DNA of 64,000 nucleotides from Ornatilinea apprima (GCF_001306115.1 NZ_LGCL01000026.1:124001-188000); one strand, 5' to 3'; shown: positions 26,524 to 35,837, counted from the first letter of the stretch. The notes: generated by a model not told the origin, from the letters alone. Numbers and translations: made by a program.

Positions 26524-27938
26524 TCGGCCTCAATCCACAGGTGCAGAATCCGCTTGCTCTTCGCGGTAACCTGCGCGCATTGCGAGCGGCGCACACCCGG
26601 CACCCACACAATTTGATCTTGCGTGCAAACCAGCGGCCAGCGCCCTCGCAAGCGGGCCGCTATTTTTTCATTCACCATCAGGTCGGAGAGCTTCTGACTC
26701 TGCCCTCCCATGCCAAATGGCTGCAGCCGGTCTCCGGGCAAGCGCGTCCGCACCAACAGGGGCAGTTGCAGCGCGTCGCCATCAAACCACGCCTCCAGCT
26801 CCGACGCCGGGCGCGCGCTCCCAGTACCGGGGTCGCGCCACGCGCTGCGCAGGTACGCGCCACCCTCCAGCGCGACCTCACCCGGAACCGACAGGGGGCG
26901 CGCTGCCTCTCCGGCTGGCAGGCGCAGCCCGCTGTCCGGCAGCACGCTTTCTGCGGTGCAGAGAATTAACTGGCTGCCTTCCAAGCGCAGCTCAATCCCA
27001 GCGATCAAATCCATCGTCCGGCTGCGCGTTGGCTGGCGTAAGAAACCAACCGCGCGCTCAATCGCCGCATAATCAATATCTTTCAATCCTGGTCGCAGTT
27101 TCTTCAGCGCACGCCGGATTATGCGGCGCTGCCTTCCCAGCGAAAATCCCGCCAGAACCGGCCAATCCAACACGACCAACCCCTCTCCGCTGATAATGTT
27201 CGCTTCCTTCCAGGCTGCCTCATCGGCTTCTTCCAGATCGGCATTATCAGCCTGCAGAATATCCGCCGTCCGCCAAATCGCCTCGCGCGCGGACGGGTTC
27301 AATTTTTCCAGGAAGGGCAGCAGATCCCAGCGCACCCGGTTGCGGGTGTAGATCACATCGCGGTTGGTTGGGTCCTCCACGGGTTCCACACCTCTCTCAG
27401 AGCAAAAGGCTTCAATTTCGCTGCGCCAGGCAGCCAGCAGCGGCCGCACCACCGGAATCGTTTCGTCCCACTCCGGCAGCACCACCCGATAAGCCATTCC
27501 CGCCAGGCCGTCTGGTCCTGCCCCCCGCATAAAATTCATTAAGACCGTCTCCACCTGGTCGTCGGCGTGATGCCCCACCGCCACCGCTTGCGCGCCGGCC
27601 TTGCGCGCACATTCAAATAAAAAGGTGTAGCGAGCTTTACGGGCTCCCTCTTCAATGGAAAGAGATTGCTCGCGAGCCATCCGCCCCACATCCGCTTCAC
27701 CCAGCCAGAAGACCGCCCCGGCAGCCTGCGCCAGCTCGGCTGCCTTCTGCGCGTCGTGGGCGGCGCTTTCTCGCAGATGATGGTTAAAATGCGCGGCGAT
27801 CACCGGGTACCCCAGCTCCAACAGTGCCAGCAGCAGGCAGGTCGAATCCGCGCCGCCAGAAAAGCCGACCACCAGAGGCTGCGCGCGGCTCAAAAGGCAG
27901 CGCTGTTCGAGAATGATTTCAAGCTGTTCTAAACCCAT
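26496..27938 (-). CDS. tilS: tRNA(Ile)-lysidine synthase
   Basis: About 480 residues from the chosen ATG at 27938 (MGLEQLEIILEQ); an upstream in-frame start would add 23 low-complexity residues. TilS converts C34 of the minor tRNA-Ile (CAU) to lysidine, switching both amino acid and codon. The PP-loop is VVGFSGGADSTCLLLALLEL, with HFNHHLRESA, GHHADDQVETVLMNFMRGAG and PVVRPLL further on; the C-terminal part contains the TilS-C-like LPGDRLQPFGMGGQSQKLSDLM and VPGVRRS. The gene converges on the recombinase-like gene with overlapping 3' ends. Confidence 0.92.
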   Translation of the reverse strand: MGLEQLEIILEQRCLLSRAQPLVVGFSGGADSTCLLLALLELGYPVIAAHFNHHLRESAAHDAQKAAELAQAAGAVFWLGEADVGRMAREQSLSIEEGARKARYTFLFECARKAGAQAVAVGHHADDQVETVLMNFMRGAGPDGLAGMAYRVVLPEWDETIPVVRPLLAAWRSEIEAFCSERGVEPVEDPTNRDVIYTRNRVRWDLLPFLEKLNPSAREAIWRTADILQADNADLEEADEAAWKEANIISGEGLVVLDWPVLAGFSLGRQRRIIRRALKKLRPGLKDIDYAAIERAVGFLRQPTRSRTMDLIAGIELRLEGSQLILCTAESVLPDSGLRLPAGEAARPLSVPGEVALEGGAYLRSAWRDPGTGSARPASELEAWFDGDALQLPLLVRTRLPGDRLQPFGMGGQSQKLSDLMVNEKIAARLRGRWPLVCTQDQIVWVPGVRRSQCAQVTAKSKRILHLWIEADQSCKASSG

Positions 27939-28059
27939 ACTGAAATTATAATCGCGAACCTTGCCATTCACGCCCCTGCCAGCGCCCTCATCCGCAATGG
28001 CTTTCATTCATCAGCACGCTGGCACAAATTTCTATTCCCATTCTACCGAATCGCTTATA

Positions 28060-28097
28060 GAAAATGATTTTCAATAAGATCATTTTTCGGGTATAAT
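28060..28097 (+). promoter_or_regulatory. Promoter with Fur/Zur-like palindromes for the metal ABC operon
   Basis: Perfect TATAAT (28092-28097) 26 bp before the start. Upstream, GAAAATGATTTTC (28060-28072) is a palindrome with 6-bp arms, followed after 5 bp by GATCATTTTTC (28078-28088), resembling the second half of a Fur-type box. The palindrome covers the -35 position. A Fur-family metalloregulator (Zur, Mur or Fur) is the natural candidate; inferred. Confidence 0.55.
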
Positions 28098-28122
28098 TAA
28101 AGAATACAAGGATAATAAAAAT

Positions 28123-28902
28123 ATGCAAAACAAACCGGTCATTCATATCCAAAACCTTTGGGCTGGCTACGGCAAAGATCCCATCTTGGAAAACATCCAG
28201 CTCGATATTTATCCGCAAGACTTTGTGGGGCTGATCGGACCCAATGGCGGCGGGAAAACCACCCTCATCAAAGTCATTCTTGGCCTGCTCGCCCCCGCGC
28301 GCGGAACGGTTGAAATAATGGGATTGCCCGTCGAACAGGGACGCAGATTTGTGGGCTACGTTCCTCAATTTGTGGAATTTGACCGCGCTTTTCCCATCTC
28401 GGTTTATGAAGTGGTGCGCATGGGCCTGCTTAACAAACGCCGCCTGCTCAACCCGTTTAAACCTGAGGACCATCAGAAAATCATGGACGCCCTGGAACAG
28501 GTTAACCTGGCAGGGCTTGCTCAACAACCCATCGGGGAACTTTCCGGCGGGCAGCGCCAGCGCGCTTATATTGCCCGCGCCCTGGTATCGCAGCCAGAAA
28601 TCCTGCTGCTCGACGAACCCACCGCCAGCGTGGACTCACACACCAGTACCACAGTTTTTGAGCTGCTGCGTGAACTAAACCGGCGCGTAACCATTCTGCT
28701 GATCTCGCACGATATCAGCGCCATCTCATCCTACGTCAAAACCATCGGCTGTCTCAACCGCCGCCTGGCTTACCACGCCCAAAAGCAGATCACGGCCGAT
28801 ATGCTGCAAAGCACCTACCAATGCCCGGTTGACTTGATCGCCCACGGGCTTCCCCACCGCGTGCTTCCCAGCCACAACCAAGAGGAGTTGATCCATGATT
28901 GA
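28123..28902 (+). CDS. Metal (Zn/Mn/Fe) ABC transporter ATP-binding protein
   Basis: A 259-residue ABC ATPase of the ZnuC/MntB/TroB type: Walker A GPNGGGKTT, signature LSGGQRQRAYIARAL, Walker B LLLDEPTASVD, switch His in LLISHDISAIS. The family-specific VPQFVEFDRAFPISVYEVV precedes the signature. It overlaps the permease gene by 8 bp. There is no periplasmic binding protein in the window, so the metal cannot be fixed; the metalloregulator-like box upstream fits zinc, manganese or iron. Confidence 0.9.
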   Translation: MQNKPVIHIQNLWAGYGKDPILENIQLDIYPQDFVGLIGPNGGGKTTLIKVILGLLAPARGTVEIMGLPVEQGRRFVGYVPQFVEFDRAFPISVYEVVRMGLLNKRRLLNPFKPEDHQKIMDALEQVNLAGLAQQPIGELSGGQRQRAYIARALVSQPEILLLDEPTASVDSHTSTTVFELLRELNRRVTILLISHDISAISSYVKTIGCLNRRLAYHAQKQITADMLQSTYQCPVDLIAHGLPHRVLPSHNQEELIHD

Positions 28903-29743
28903 ATCCATCCTGGACGCATTACAATTCACCTTTATGCGAAACGCCCTGGCGGCCAGCCTGCTGGTCAGCATTGCCTGCGGCATCATCGGCACATATGTGG
29001 TGGTCAATCGCATTGTCTTCATCAGCGGCGGCATCGCCCATGCCGCGTACGGCGGCATTGGCCTGGGCTACTTCTTTAAGTTCAATCCCATCCTCGGCGC
29101 GATTGCCTTCAGCCTGCTGGCGGCCCTGGGAATGGGCGCCGTTCAACGTAAAACCCGCGAGCGCGCCGACACAATCATCGGTGTGATGTGGGCAATCGGA
29201 ATGGCTGTTGGCATCATTCTGATTGACCGTTCGGCTGGCTATAAAACCGATTTAATGAGCTACCTCTTTGGATCCATCCTTAGCGTTCCCGCCGCCGACC
29301 TGGTTCTCATGGCCATTCTGGATGGATTAATCATTCTCGCGGTGATCTTCTTTTATAAAGAGCTGCAGGCCATTTCTTTTGATGAGACGTTCGCCTCTCT
29401 TCAGAATGTGCCCGTGAATCTGATTTACTTGCTCCTGCTGGCTTTAATCGCCGTCACCGTAGTGATGATGATGCGCGTGGTGGGGTTGATTATGGTGATT
29501 GCCATGCTCACCATTCCGGCTGCCATCAGCGGCATGTTTGTGCGCAACCTGAAAAGTATGATGGCACTTTCCGCGCTGCTGGGGATTGTTTTCTCCATCA
29601 CTGGCCTGTGGATTTCATACACCTGGAATCTTACCTCCGGCGCCACCATCATCCTTGTCAGCGGGTTCGCTTACCTGCTCAGCCTGCTCATCCAGAGCCT
29701 GCGCCCCACTCAGGTAACCTTCTCCACCAAAGACAGTGAGTAA
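28895..29743 (+). CDS. Metal ABC transporter permease (ZnuB/MntB type)
   Basis: A 282-residue permease with eight or nine hydrophobic helices (ABC-3 family). N-terminal FTFMRNALAASLLVSIACGI and GTYVVVNRIVFISGGIAHAAYGGIGL are characteristic of the family. It forms the membrane channel for the ATPase encoded just upstream, with overlapping reading frames. The binding-protein subunit is expected elsewhere on the genome. Confidence 0.9.
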   Translation: MIESILDALQFTFMRNALAASLLVSIACGIIGTYVVVNRIVFISGGIAHAAYGGIGLGYFFKFNPILGAIAFSLLAALGMGAVQRKTRERADTIIGVMWAIGMAVGIILIDRSAGYKTDLMSYLFGSILSVPAADLVLMAILDGLIILAVIFFYKELQAISFDETFASLQNVPVNLIYLLLLALIAVTVVMMMRVVGLIMVIAMLTIPAAISGMFVRNLKSMMALSALLGIVFSITGLWISYTWNLTSGATIILVSGFAYLLSLLIQSLRPTQVTFSTKDSE

Positions 29744-29826
29744 CCTCTCCAGAAAGCTCTCTACCGATTAATACAAAATCTGACCGGCTTTCAAGATTGT
29801 TAATTGTGAATCTGCCCAAAACCGCG

Positions 29827-29855
29827 TTGCGTTAATTTTTAATCTATGCTAGACT
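29827..29855 (+). promoter_or_regulatory. Candidate promoter of the receiver-ATPase/sirtuin/kinase operon
   Basis: TTGCGT (29827-29832), 17-bp spacer, TAGACT (29850-29855) preceded by TGC (extended -10), 33 bp before the ATG. Confidence 0.45.
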
Positions 29856-29888
29856 GGCTATAAACCCAGCGGACAAAAGGGCTTAATT

Positions 29889-31037
29889 ATGGCCGAAAAG
29901 ATCTTAATTGTGGATGATGACCCCGAAACCTTGCGGCTGATCAAACTGATGTTAAGCCGCCAAGGGTATATTATTTTAACTGCTCAGAGTGGATTGGAAA
30001 CCATCGACAAACTCAGGCAGGAGCTTCCAGACCTGATTGTTTTGGACGTGATGATGCCGGATATGGACGGCTACCAGGTTACCCGCCAGGTGCGTTCGGA
30101 CCCGGATCTATCAGAAACTCCCATTCTGATGTTCAGCGCCAAAGGCCAGGTGGATGACAAAATTGCCGGGTATGACGCTGGCGCTGATGAATATTTGACC
30201 AAACCCATTCACCCCGCCGAGTTGATCGCTCGGATTAAAGCTTTACTGGCCCGCAGCCGCTCCCGCGCTTCCGAAGCAGATGTCAAGAAGGGACGCGTCA
30301 TCGGTGTGTTGGCCCCCAAAGGCGGGCTGGGCGTATCCACGTTTGTTCTTAACAGCGCCATTGCCATGCGCAAGCATCAGAAAAAAGAGGTCATCGCCGT
30401 AGAAATGCGCCCAGGGCACGGCACCTGGTGCCTTGAACTGGGCCTGCCGCAAAACAAAGGCCTCAACAATCTACTGAAAACCCAGCCCGGTAAAATTGAC
30501 GCCAACCTCATCCGCAACGAGCTAATCCGCACCAAGTACGGCGTGCCCCTTCTCACCACTTCCAACAACTTTACCGATCTGGACATGGCCGGCGCATCCG
30601 CCCAGATGTCCATCATCCTCGACCTGCTGCCAACCATTGCCCAATTTATCCTGCTGGATATTGGCGCGAATATTCTACCCAACCTCGACAGCGTATTGGC
30701 TTTTTGCAATGAGGTTGTTGTGATTACCGAACCGCAGCCCTACACGGTAGAACGCACCAAATCTCTGCTCAAAGAGCTGAATAATCACAGCTTTGGGCGC
30801 GCCAAAAACCTGCAATTGGCCCTGATCAACCGCGTGCGCGCCGATCTGCAGCTCACCGCGCAGCAGATTGAAACCGACCTGGGCGTTCCCATTGCTCAGG
30901 TGATTTCACCCATCCCGGAAATGGCTTACAACGCCGCCCTCAACAAAGTTCCACTGACCATCATGCAGCCCGACGGTCTGGTAGCCCAGCAGTTCAAGAC
31001 CATGGCCGAGCTGATGGTTGAACATCTCGAAGCATGA
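29889..31037 (+). CDS. Response-regulator receiver fused to MinD/ParA-like ATPase (CpaE/TadZ-like)
   Basis: A 382-residue fusion. Residues 1-125 are a canonical receiver domain (ILIVDDDPE, phospho-acceptor in LIVLDVMMPDMDGYQ, Lys in YLTKPIHP). After a short linker, 138-380 is a SIMIBI ATPase of the CpaE/TadZ type. Its deviant Walker A reads VLAPKGGLGVST: the first (signature) Lys is kept but the usual GK(T/S) Lys is Val, as in some TadZ-type pseudo-ATPases. LLDIGANILPNLDSVLAF is the Walker B-like strand. Such proteins localise pili or polar machinery; no pilus genes are nearby. Its stop overlaps the sirtuin start. Confidence 0.88.
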   Translation: MAEKILIVDDDPETLRLIKLMLSRQGYIILTAQSGLETIDKLRQELPDLIVLDVMMPDMDGYQVTRQVRSDPDLSETPILMFSAKGQVDDKIAGYDAGADEYLTKPIHPAELIARIKALLARSRSRASEADVKKGRVIGVLAPKGGLGVSTFVLNSAIAMRKHQKKEVIAVEMRPGHGTWCLELGLPQNKGLNNLLKTQPGKIDANLIRNELIRTKYGVPLLTTSNNFTDLDMAGASAQMSIILDLLPTIAQFILLDIGANILPNLDSVLAFCNEVVVITEPQPYTVERTKSLLKELNNHSFGRAKNLQLALINRVRADLQLTAQQIETDLGVPIAQVISPIPEMAYNAALNKVPLTIMQPDGLVAQQFKTMAELMVEHLEA

Positions 31038-31798
31038 TTTCCCACTCTCCAGACCAGGCCATCGCCCAGGCGGCCAGTCTGCTGAAGCAGGCCCGTCACG
31101 CAGTCGTTCTCACCGGAGCAGGAATCTCCACCCCCTCGGAGATTCCTGATTTTCGTTCCGCGGGCAGTGGCCTATGGACCAAAAACGACCCCATGCGCGT
31201 GGCTTCGCTCACCACCTTTCACCGTCGCCCGCAAGACTTTTTTGATTGGCTCCAGCCCCTCGCCCGCCAAGCCTATTATGCCCGTCCCAACCCCGCCCAT
31301 CTGGGCCTTGCCCGCCTGGAGCAGGCCGGGCTGGTGAAAGCCGTCATCACCCAAAACATTGACGACCTGCATCACAAAGCCAGTTCTCAAAACATCATCG
31401 AAGTTCACGGATCGATGCGCACCTTTGAGTGCCTGCGCTGCCAGGTGAGCTACCCGCTGGAAGACTTTGTTACCACCTTTATCGAGCGCGCCGAGCCGCC
31501 GCGCTGCGCGCACTGCAACAGCTTCCTCAAACCGGCCATCACCCTCTATGAAGAAATGCTCCCCGCCGAAGCCTGGAACAACGCCCAATGGCATTGTGAA
31601 CACTGCGACTTGATCCTGGTCATTGGCTCTTCCCTCGAGACCGTTCCGGCGGCCCACCTGCCGGTCTTTGCCCTTGAGAACAATGCCCACCTGTTGATTA
31701 ACACCTTCTCACCCACCCCGCTCGATCTTGAGGCCGAATTAGTCTTTCGTCAGGACGTGGTAGAATTCATTTCGCAACTGGTGCAACAGGTATTATGA
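31034..31798 (+). CDS. NAD-dependent protein deacylase, sirtuin
   Basis: A 254-residue Sir2 enzyme, which removes acyl groups from lysines using NAD+. Motifs: VVLTGAGISTPSEIPDFRSA (NAD binding), TQNIDDLHHKA, catalytic His in IIEVHGSMRTF, a structural zinc knuckle of two Cys pairs (CLRC and CAHC), and LVIGSSLETVPAAHLP near the end. It overlaps the upstream receiver-ATPase gene (ATGA) and the downstream kinase gene (ATGA), so it is embedded in a signalling operon and not in a metabolic one. No acetyl-CoA synthetase, the classic target gene, is adjacent. Confidence 0.95.
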   Translation: MISHSPDQAIAQAASLLKQARHAVVLTGAGISTPSEIPDFRSAGSGLWTKNDPMRVASLTTFHRRPQDFFDWLQPLARQAYYARPNPAHLGLARLEQAGLVKAVITQNIDDLHHKASSQNIIEVHGSMRTFECLRCQVSYPLEDFVTTFIERAEPPRCAHCNSFLKPAITLYEEMLPAEAWNNAQWHCEHCDLILVIGSSLETVPAAHLPVFALENNAHLLINTFSPTPLDLEAELVFRQDVVEFISQLVQQVL

Positions 31799-32985
31799 AT
31801 TCAGACCACAAACAAACCCTCATCCAATACCAGCGCATTCTGGAAATCTCCCGCCGGCTGACCTCTGAGCAAAGCCTGGATGCCTTGCTGTACACGATTG
31901 TTCAGGCCGCCGCCGAGATCAGCGCGTCCGAAGCGGCCTCCATCCTGCTCTATGATGAGCCCAATCAGCGCCTGCATTTCCAGGCGGCTACCAATATGGG
32001 GCCCGACACCATGCGCGGCATCAGCGTGCCCACCGAAAGCCTGGCTGGCTGGGTGGCGATTAACCGCGCGCCGGTCATCGTTCCTGACGTGCGCCAGGAC
32101 AAACGCTGGTTCGGCGACTTGCAGCAAAAGAAATCCGGCTTTGCCACCCGCTCGTTGATTGCTGTTCCGATGATCGCCCGTGAGCGACTGGTGGGCGTGC
32201 TGGAAGTCTTGAACAAAATGGAAAACACCTACAATCAAGACGATCTGGAACTGCTTCAGATTCTCAGCGGCCAGGCTGCCCTGGCGATTGAACAAACCCG
32301 CCTTTACCAGCAGTCCGACATGATTGCCGAATTGGTACACGAGCTGCGTACCCCGCTCACGTCGATTGGCACCATCGCCTACCTGCTCCAGCGCCCCACC
32401 GTCGGCGAAGCGGAACGCCTGTCACTCGCCAAAACCATCCAGCAAGAGACGCAGCGCCTCTCCAACCTGTCTTCCAGCTTCCTCGACCTGGCCCGCCTCG
32501 AAGCCGGGCGAGTGGGGCTGTGCCTCACCGAGTTCAACTTATCGCAAATGATCGAAGAATGTATCGAGATCATTCGCCCCTCCGCCGCAGAGCAGAACAT
32601 TGAGGTGATTTTCCAGGCGCAAACCCCGGAATTGACTGTGCGCGCCGACCCGAACCAGATCAAGCAGGTGTTGCTCAACCTGCTCACCAACGCGGTGAAA
32701 TACAACCGCCCGCAAGGCAAAATCACCATCGCGCAGCAGATGGAAAATAAGGGCGTGTCCGTCTCGGTGTCCGACACCGGCATCGGTATTCCCCCCGAGC
32801 AAAGCGCGCACATCTTTGAGAAGTTCTACCGCGTCAGCGGCGAAGAAACCGCGAGCCGCGCCGGCACCGGCCTCGGCCTCTCCATCTGCAAGCGCATCAT
32901 CGAAAATCACGGCGGCAAAATCAGCTTCACCAGCGCCCTCAACCAGGGCAGCACCTTCACCATCCACCTTCCCGCCTCAGCCTGA
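31795..32985 (+). CDS. Soluble GAF-domain sensor histidine kinase
   Basis: A 396-residue kinase without transmembrane segments. A GAF domain (about 18-165) is followed by HisKA with an intact phospho-acceptor (AELVHELRTPLTSIGTIAYL) and a GHKL ATPase (QVLLNLLTNAVKYNRPQGKI, DTGIGIPPEQ, GTGLGLSICKRIIENHGGKI). It is the last gene of the overlapping trio and could phosphorylate the receiver domain encoded by the first gene. The unit ends here; the following hairpin at 33020-33041 serves mainly the opposite strand. Confidence 0.93.
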   Translation: MNSDHKQTLIQYQRILEISRRLTSEQSLDALLYTIVQAAAEISASEAASILLYDEPNQRLHFQAATNMGPDTMRGISVPTESLAGWVAINRAPVIVPDVRQDKRWFGDLQQKKSGFATRSLIAVPMIARERLVGVLEVLNKMENTYNQDDLELLQILSGQAALAIEQTRLYQQSDMIAELVHELRTPLTSIGTIAYLLQRPTVGEAERLSLAKTIQQETQRLSNLSSSFLDLARLEAGRVGLCLTEFNLSQMIEECIEIIRPSAAEQNIEVIFQAQTPELTVRADPNQIKQVLLNLLTNAVKYNRPQGKITIAQQMENKGVSVSVSDTGIGIPPEQSAHIFEKFYRVSGEETASRAGTGLGLSICKRIIENHGGKISFTSALNQGSTFTIHLPASA

Positions 32986-33012
32986 TCCCCGCCTTTCTCC
33001 TCCCCCATACAA

Positions 33013-33041
33013 CAAAAAACGGCGGTGGGGCTCCACCGCCG
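33013..33041 (-). terminator. Terminator of the DegV gene
   Basis: Perfect 9-bp stem CGGCGGTGG (33020-33028) / CCACCGCCG (33033-33041), 4-nt loop. On the minus strand it runs into TTTTTTGTTG, so it mainly terminates DegV. Confidence 0.82.
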
Positions 33042-33060
33042 CTCTTACGTCATAATAAAA

Positions 33061-33924
33061 TTATGGCAAATCCGCGAACACCGCCAGCGGCGCCACCGAA
33101 AGCCCAATCATACTCGGGCCGGTATGCGCGCCCAGCACTGGCGCGATAGCCACCGAAGGCTCAAATTTGCACTTGAATCGCTGGCTGATTTTTTCTTTCA
33201 GGTAAGCCAGCCCCTCCGGGTTGTGGCCGTTCAAGAGCTGCACGCGCAGTTCCGTGCTAGCGCCGTACATCTCTTCGATCACGTCCAGCATCTTGCCCAC
33301 CGCGCGTTTAAGGGTAATTTCCTGCCCAAAGGTTTCATATTTGCCGGTGATTTTATCCACCCCGATAACTGGCTTAATTTTCAACAATGAAGCAATCAGC
33401 CCTTTAAGATGGCTGATCCGGCCACCGTGAACAAGATACTTCAAATCCGACAGTGTATAGAAGCCGTTGGCTTTTTCGCTGATTTCGTCCAGTTTTTTAA
33501 TCACCTTCTCCAGCGGCCAACCGGCCTTAAACATTTTTGCCGCCGCTTCCACCTGCCAGCCTAACGGCACCGACAGCGTCTTGGAATCATAAAAAGTTAC
33601 TTTGGCTTCCGGCACCAACTTGGCGCCTTCCATGGCCGCGTTCATCGTACCGCTCAAGCCGGAAGAGATGTGCAGCGAGAAGATCTCCTCGCCCATATCG
33701 GCCAGTTTGCGGTAGATTTTGGCAAAATCGCCCGGCGACGGCTGGCTTGTGGATGGAAACGCCTCGCTTTTCTCCAACATCTGGTAGAACTCCACCGCGG
33801 TCAGGTCTTCTCCGCCTTTATAGATATTGCCCTCAAAATAAATCATCAGGGGTAAGAAATCCACCTCTAAATCCTTTAACTGCTCGTCTGCCAGGTCGGC
33901 TCCACGGTCGGTTACAATTCTCAT
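33061..33924 (-). CDS. DegV-family fatty-acid-binding protein
   Basis: A 287-residue DegV protein. The N-terminus MRIVTDRGADL leads into the conserved FPSTSQPSPGDF and LHISSGLSGTMNAA blocks, whose Thr/Ser residues contact the fatty-acid carboxylate in known structures, and RISHLKGLIASLLKIKPV follows later. In Firmicutes such proteins (FakB) present exogenous fatty acids to the kinase FakA; no fakA is in the window. The gene ends in its own terminator and lies 45 bp after mutL on the same strand. Confidence 0.92.
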   Translation of the reverse strand: MRIVTDRGADLADEQLKDLEVDFLPLMIYFEGNIYKGGEDLTAVEFYQMLEKSEAFPSTSQPSPGDFAKIYRKLADMGEEIFSLHISSGLSGTMNAAMEGAKLVPEAKVTFYDSKTLSVPLGWQVEAAAKMFKAGWPLEKVIKKLDEISEKANGFYTLSDLKYLVHGGRISHLKGLIASLLKIKPVIGVDKITGKYETFGQEITLKRAVGKMLDVIEEMYGASTELRVQLLNGHNPEGLAYLKEKISQRFKCKFEPSVAIAPVLGAHTGPSMIGLSVAPLAVFADLP

Positions 33925-33969
33925 CTTGCTGCCTCCATCCTTCCAGATAATCGATCTCCACGAACGGGC

Positions 33970-35757
33970 TCAAAGGCTTCCCTTGCGCCCAAATTGTTTT
34001 TCCAGTAAATCCACCGAAAGGTGAATCATGGTCGGACGCCCGTGTGGGCAGGTGCGCGGATTGGCGCATGCTTCCAGGTCGCGCAGCAGGGTCTGCTGTT
34101 CCGCCGTCGAAAGCGTCTGCCCGCCCTTCACCGCCGAGCGCTTGCAGATGCGCGCCACCAGTTTGGCTTCCACCTCGGCCTGCAGGGGTGTCTCGTCCTC
34201 TTCAAAGTCTTCCACCACCACCCGCACCGCCGACTGCACATCGCTTCCAGCCAGCAGAGCTGGAATGGCGCTCACCCGAAACAGATTCGGCCCAAACGGT
34301 TCAATCTCAAACCCCAACTGCTGCAGCAGATCCAACTGGCTTTCCATCAGGCCAGCCTGCGCCGGTGAAAGCTGGATCGTTTCCGCCTCCAGCAATCGCT
34401 GCGCCGCCAACCCGCCCGCGCGCCGTTGCATCAACTTCTCAAACAGCACCCGCTCGTGCGCGGCGTGCTGGTCAATCAGATACAGTCCATCCGGACCTTC
34501 TGCCACCAGGTAAGTCGCCCCCACCTGCCCCACCAGGCGCAGAATGGGCATGTTCGCTGCCGGCAGCCGGGGCTGCGGGCCGCTCTCCGGCGCGGAAGGA
34601 CCCGCCTGGAACAGCGCTGGCGAAACCCCAGTTGAGTCGCTGCTGCCTTCCTCAACCGGCTCCTCCTCCATGCCTACCTGGTTCCAATCCAACGCCGCCT
34701 GGTTGGAGCGCGCCGGGAAGGCAGCCGCCCGCTCGCCGCCCCACCCGCCAATGCTCAAATTCGGCACCGGAGAATAAGCCAGCAGACCGCGCCGCACAGC
34801 GCGCTGCACCGTGCCAAAGACCTTGTCGCTGCTGCGGAAGCGCACCTCGGCCTTGGCCGGGTGCACGTTCACGTCCACCTCTTCCGGCGGCACGTCCAAA
34901 AACAGCATCGCCAGCGGATAGCGCCCGACCATGATCAGGTTCTGGTAGCCATTCAACAGCGCCCGCGAGAGCGCAGCGTCTTGCACCCAGCGCCCATTGA
35001 CAAAAAAAGTGATCTCTTTGCGGTTCGAGCGCGTGACCGCCACCGGGCTGATGAAGCCGCTCAGGCACATGCCGTCTTCCTGAAAAGTAACTTCGAGCAT
35101 ATTCTTGGCCAGCTCCACCCCATACAGGTTGGCCAGCACCTCGCGTCGGTCGCCTTTGCCGCTGGTTTGCAGCACAAGCTGACTGTCGTGCGTCAGGCGC
35201 ACGCGCGTGGATGGGTAAGCGATGGCATAGCGCGTTACCAGCGCGTTGATCGCATTGCGTTCAGTTGCGTCTTGTTTCAGAAATTTCAAGCGCGCCGGCA
35301 CGTTGTAGAACAGGTCTTCCACCCGCACCACCGTGCCAACCGGAGCGCCAACCGGCTCCATCTTGGCCCCCTTGCCGCCGTCCACCTTCAGCACCGCCCC
35401 CACCGCCTGGCTGGCTGGCCGCGAGGTTAAGCTGAAGCGCGACACCGAGGCCACCGAAGCCAGCGCCTCACCGCGAAAACCCAGCGTTTGGATGGCGAAC
35501 AGGTCATCGGCCGAGCGCATTTTCGACGTGGCGTGGCGCATCACCGCCAGCGAAAGTTCCTCCGCCGGGATGCCCGCGCCGTCATCGGAGATTTCAATTA
35601 ATCGTTTTCCGGATTGTTCTATGTGGATATCGATCTGGCCTGCACCCGCATCCAGCGCGTTTTCAAACAGCTCTTTCACCACCGATGCGGGACGTTCCAC
35701 CACTTCACCAGCAGCGATTTGCGACGCGACTTCATCCGGTAAAATGTGAATGGCCAT
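33970..35757 (-). CDS. mutL: DNA mismatch repair protein MutL
   Basis: A 595-residue MutL. GHKL ATPase N-terminus: ILPDEVASQIAAGEVVERPA, ENALDAGAGQIDI, DDGAGIPAEEL and LGFRGEALASVASVS; then a variable linker (about 330-400) and the dimerisation domain. The C-terminal domain has LYLIDQHAAHERVLFE, which satisfies the DQHA(X)2E(X)4E endonuclease motif, and CPHGRPTMI near the end, so this is a nicking MutL as in bacteria without MutH. No mutS is in the window. Confidence 0.96.
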   Translation of the reverse strand: MAIHILPDEVASQIAAGEVVERPASVVKELFENALDAGAGQIDIHIEQSGKRLIEISDDGAGIPAEELSLAVMRHATSKMRSADDLFAIQTLGFRGEALASVASVSRFSLTSRPASQAVGAVLKVDGGKGAKMEPVGAPVGTVVRVEDLFYNVPARLKFLKQDATERNAINALVTRYAIAYPSTRVRLTHDSQLVLQTSGKGDRREVLANLYGVELAKNMLEVTFQEDGMCLSGFISPVAVTRSNRKEITFFVNGRWVQDAALSRALLNGYQNLIMVGRYPLAMLFLDVPPEEVDVNVHPAKAEVRFRSSDKVFGTVQRAVRRGLLAYSPVPNLSIGGWGGERAAAFPARSNQAALDWNQVGMEEEPVEEGSSDSTGVSPALFQAGPSAPESGPQPRLPAANMPILRLVGQVGATYLVAEGPDGLYLIDQHAAHERVLFEKLMQRRAGGLAAQRLLEAETIQLSPAQAGLMESQLDLLQQLGFEIEPFGPNLFRVSAIPALLAGSDVQSAVRVVVEDFEEDETPLQAEVEAKLVARICKRSAVKGGQTLSTAEQQTLLRDLEACANPRTCPHGRPTMIHLSVDLLEKQFGRKGSL

Positions 35758-35837
35758 TAATACTCCCTCATTTTTTGATTATACCAACCTTTTTTAACCT
35801 TTCATTTTCACGGACAACTGCACGGGTCACGTTCCTG

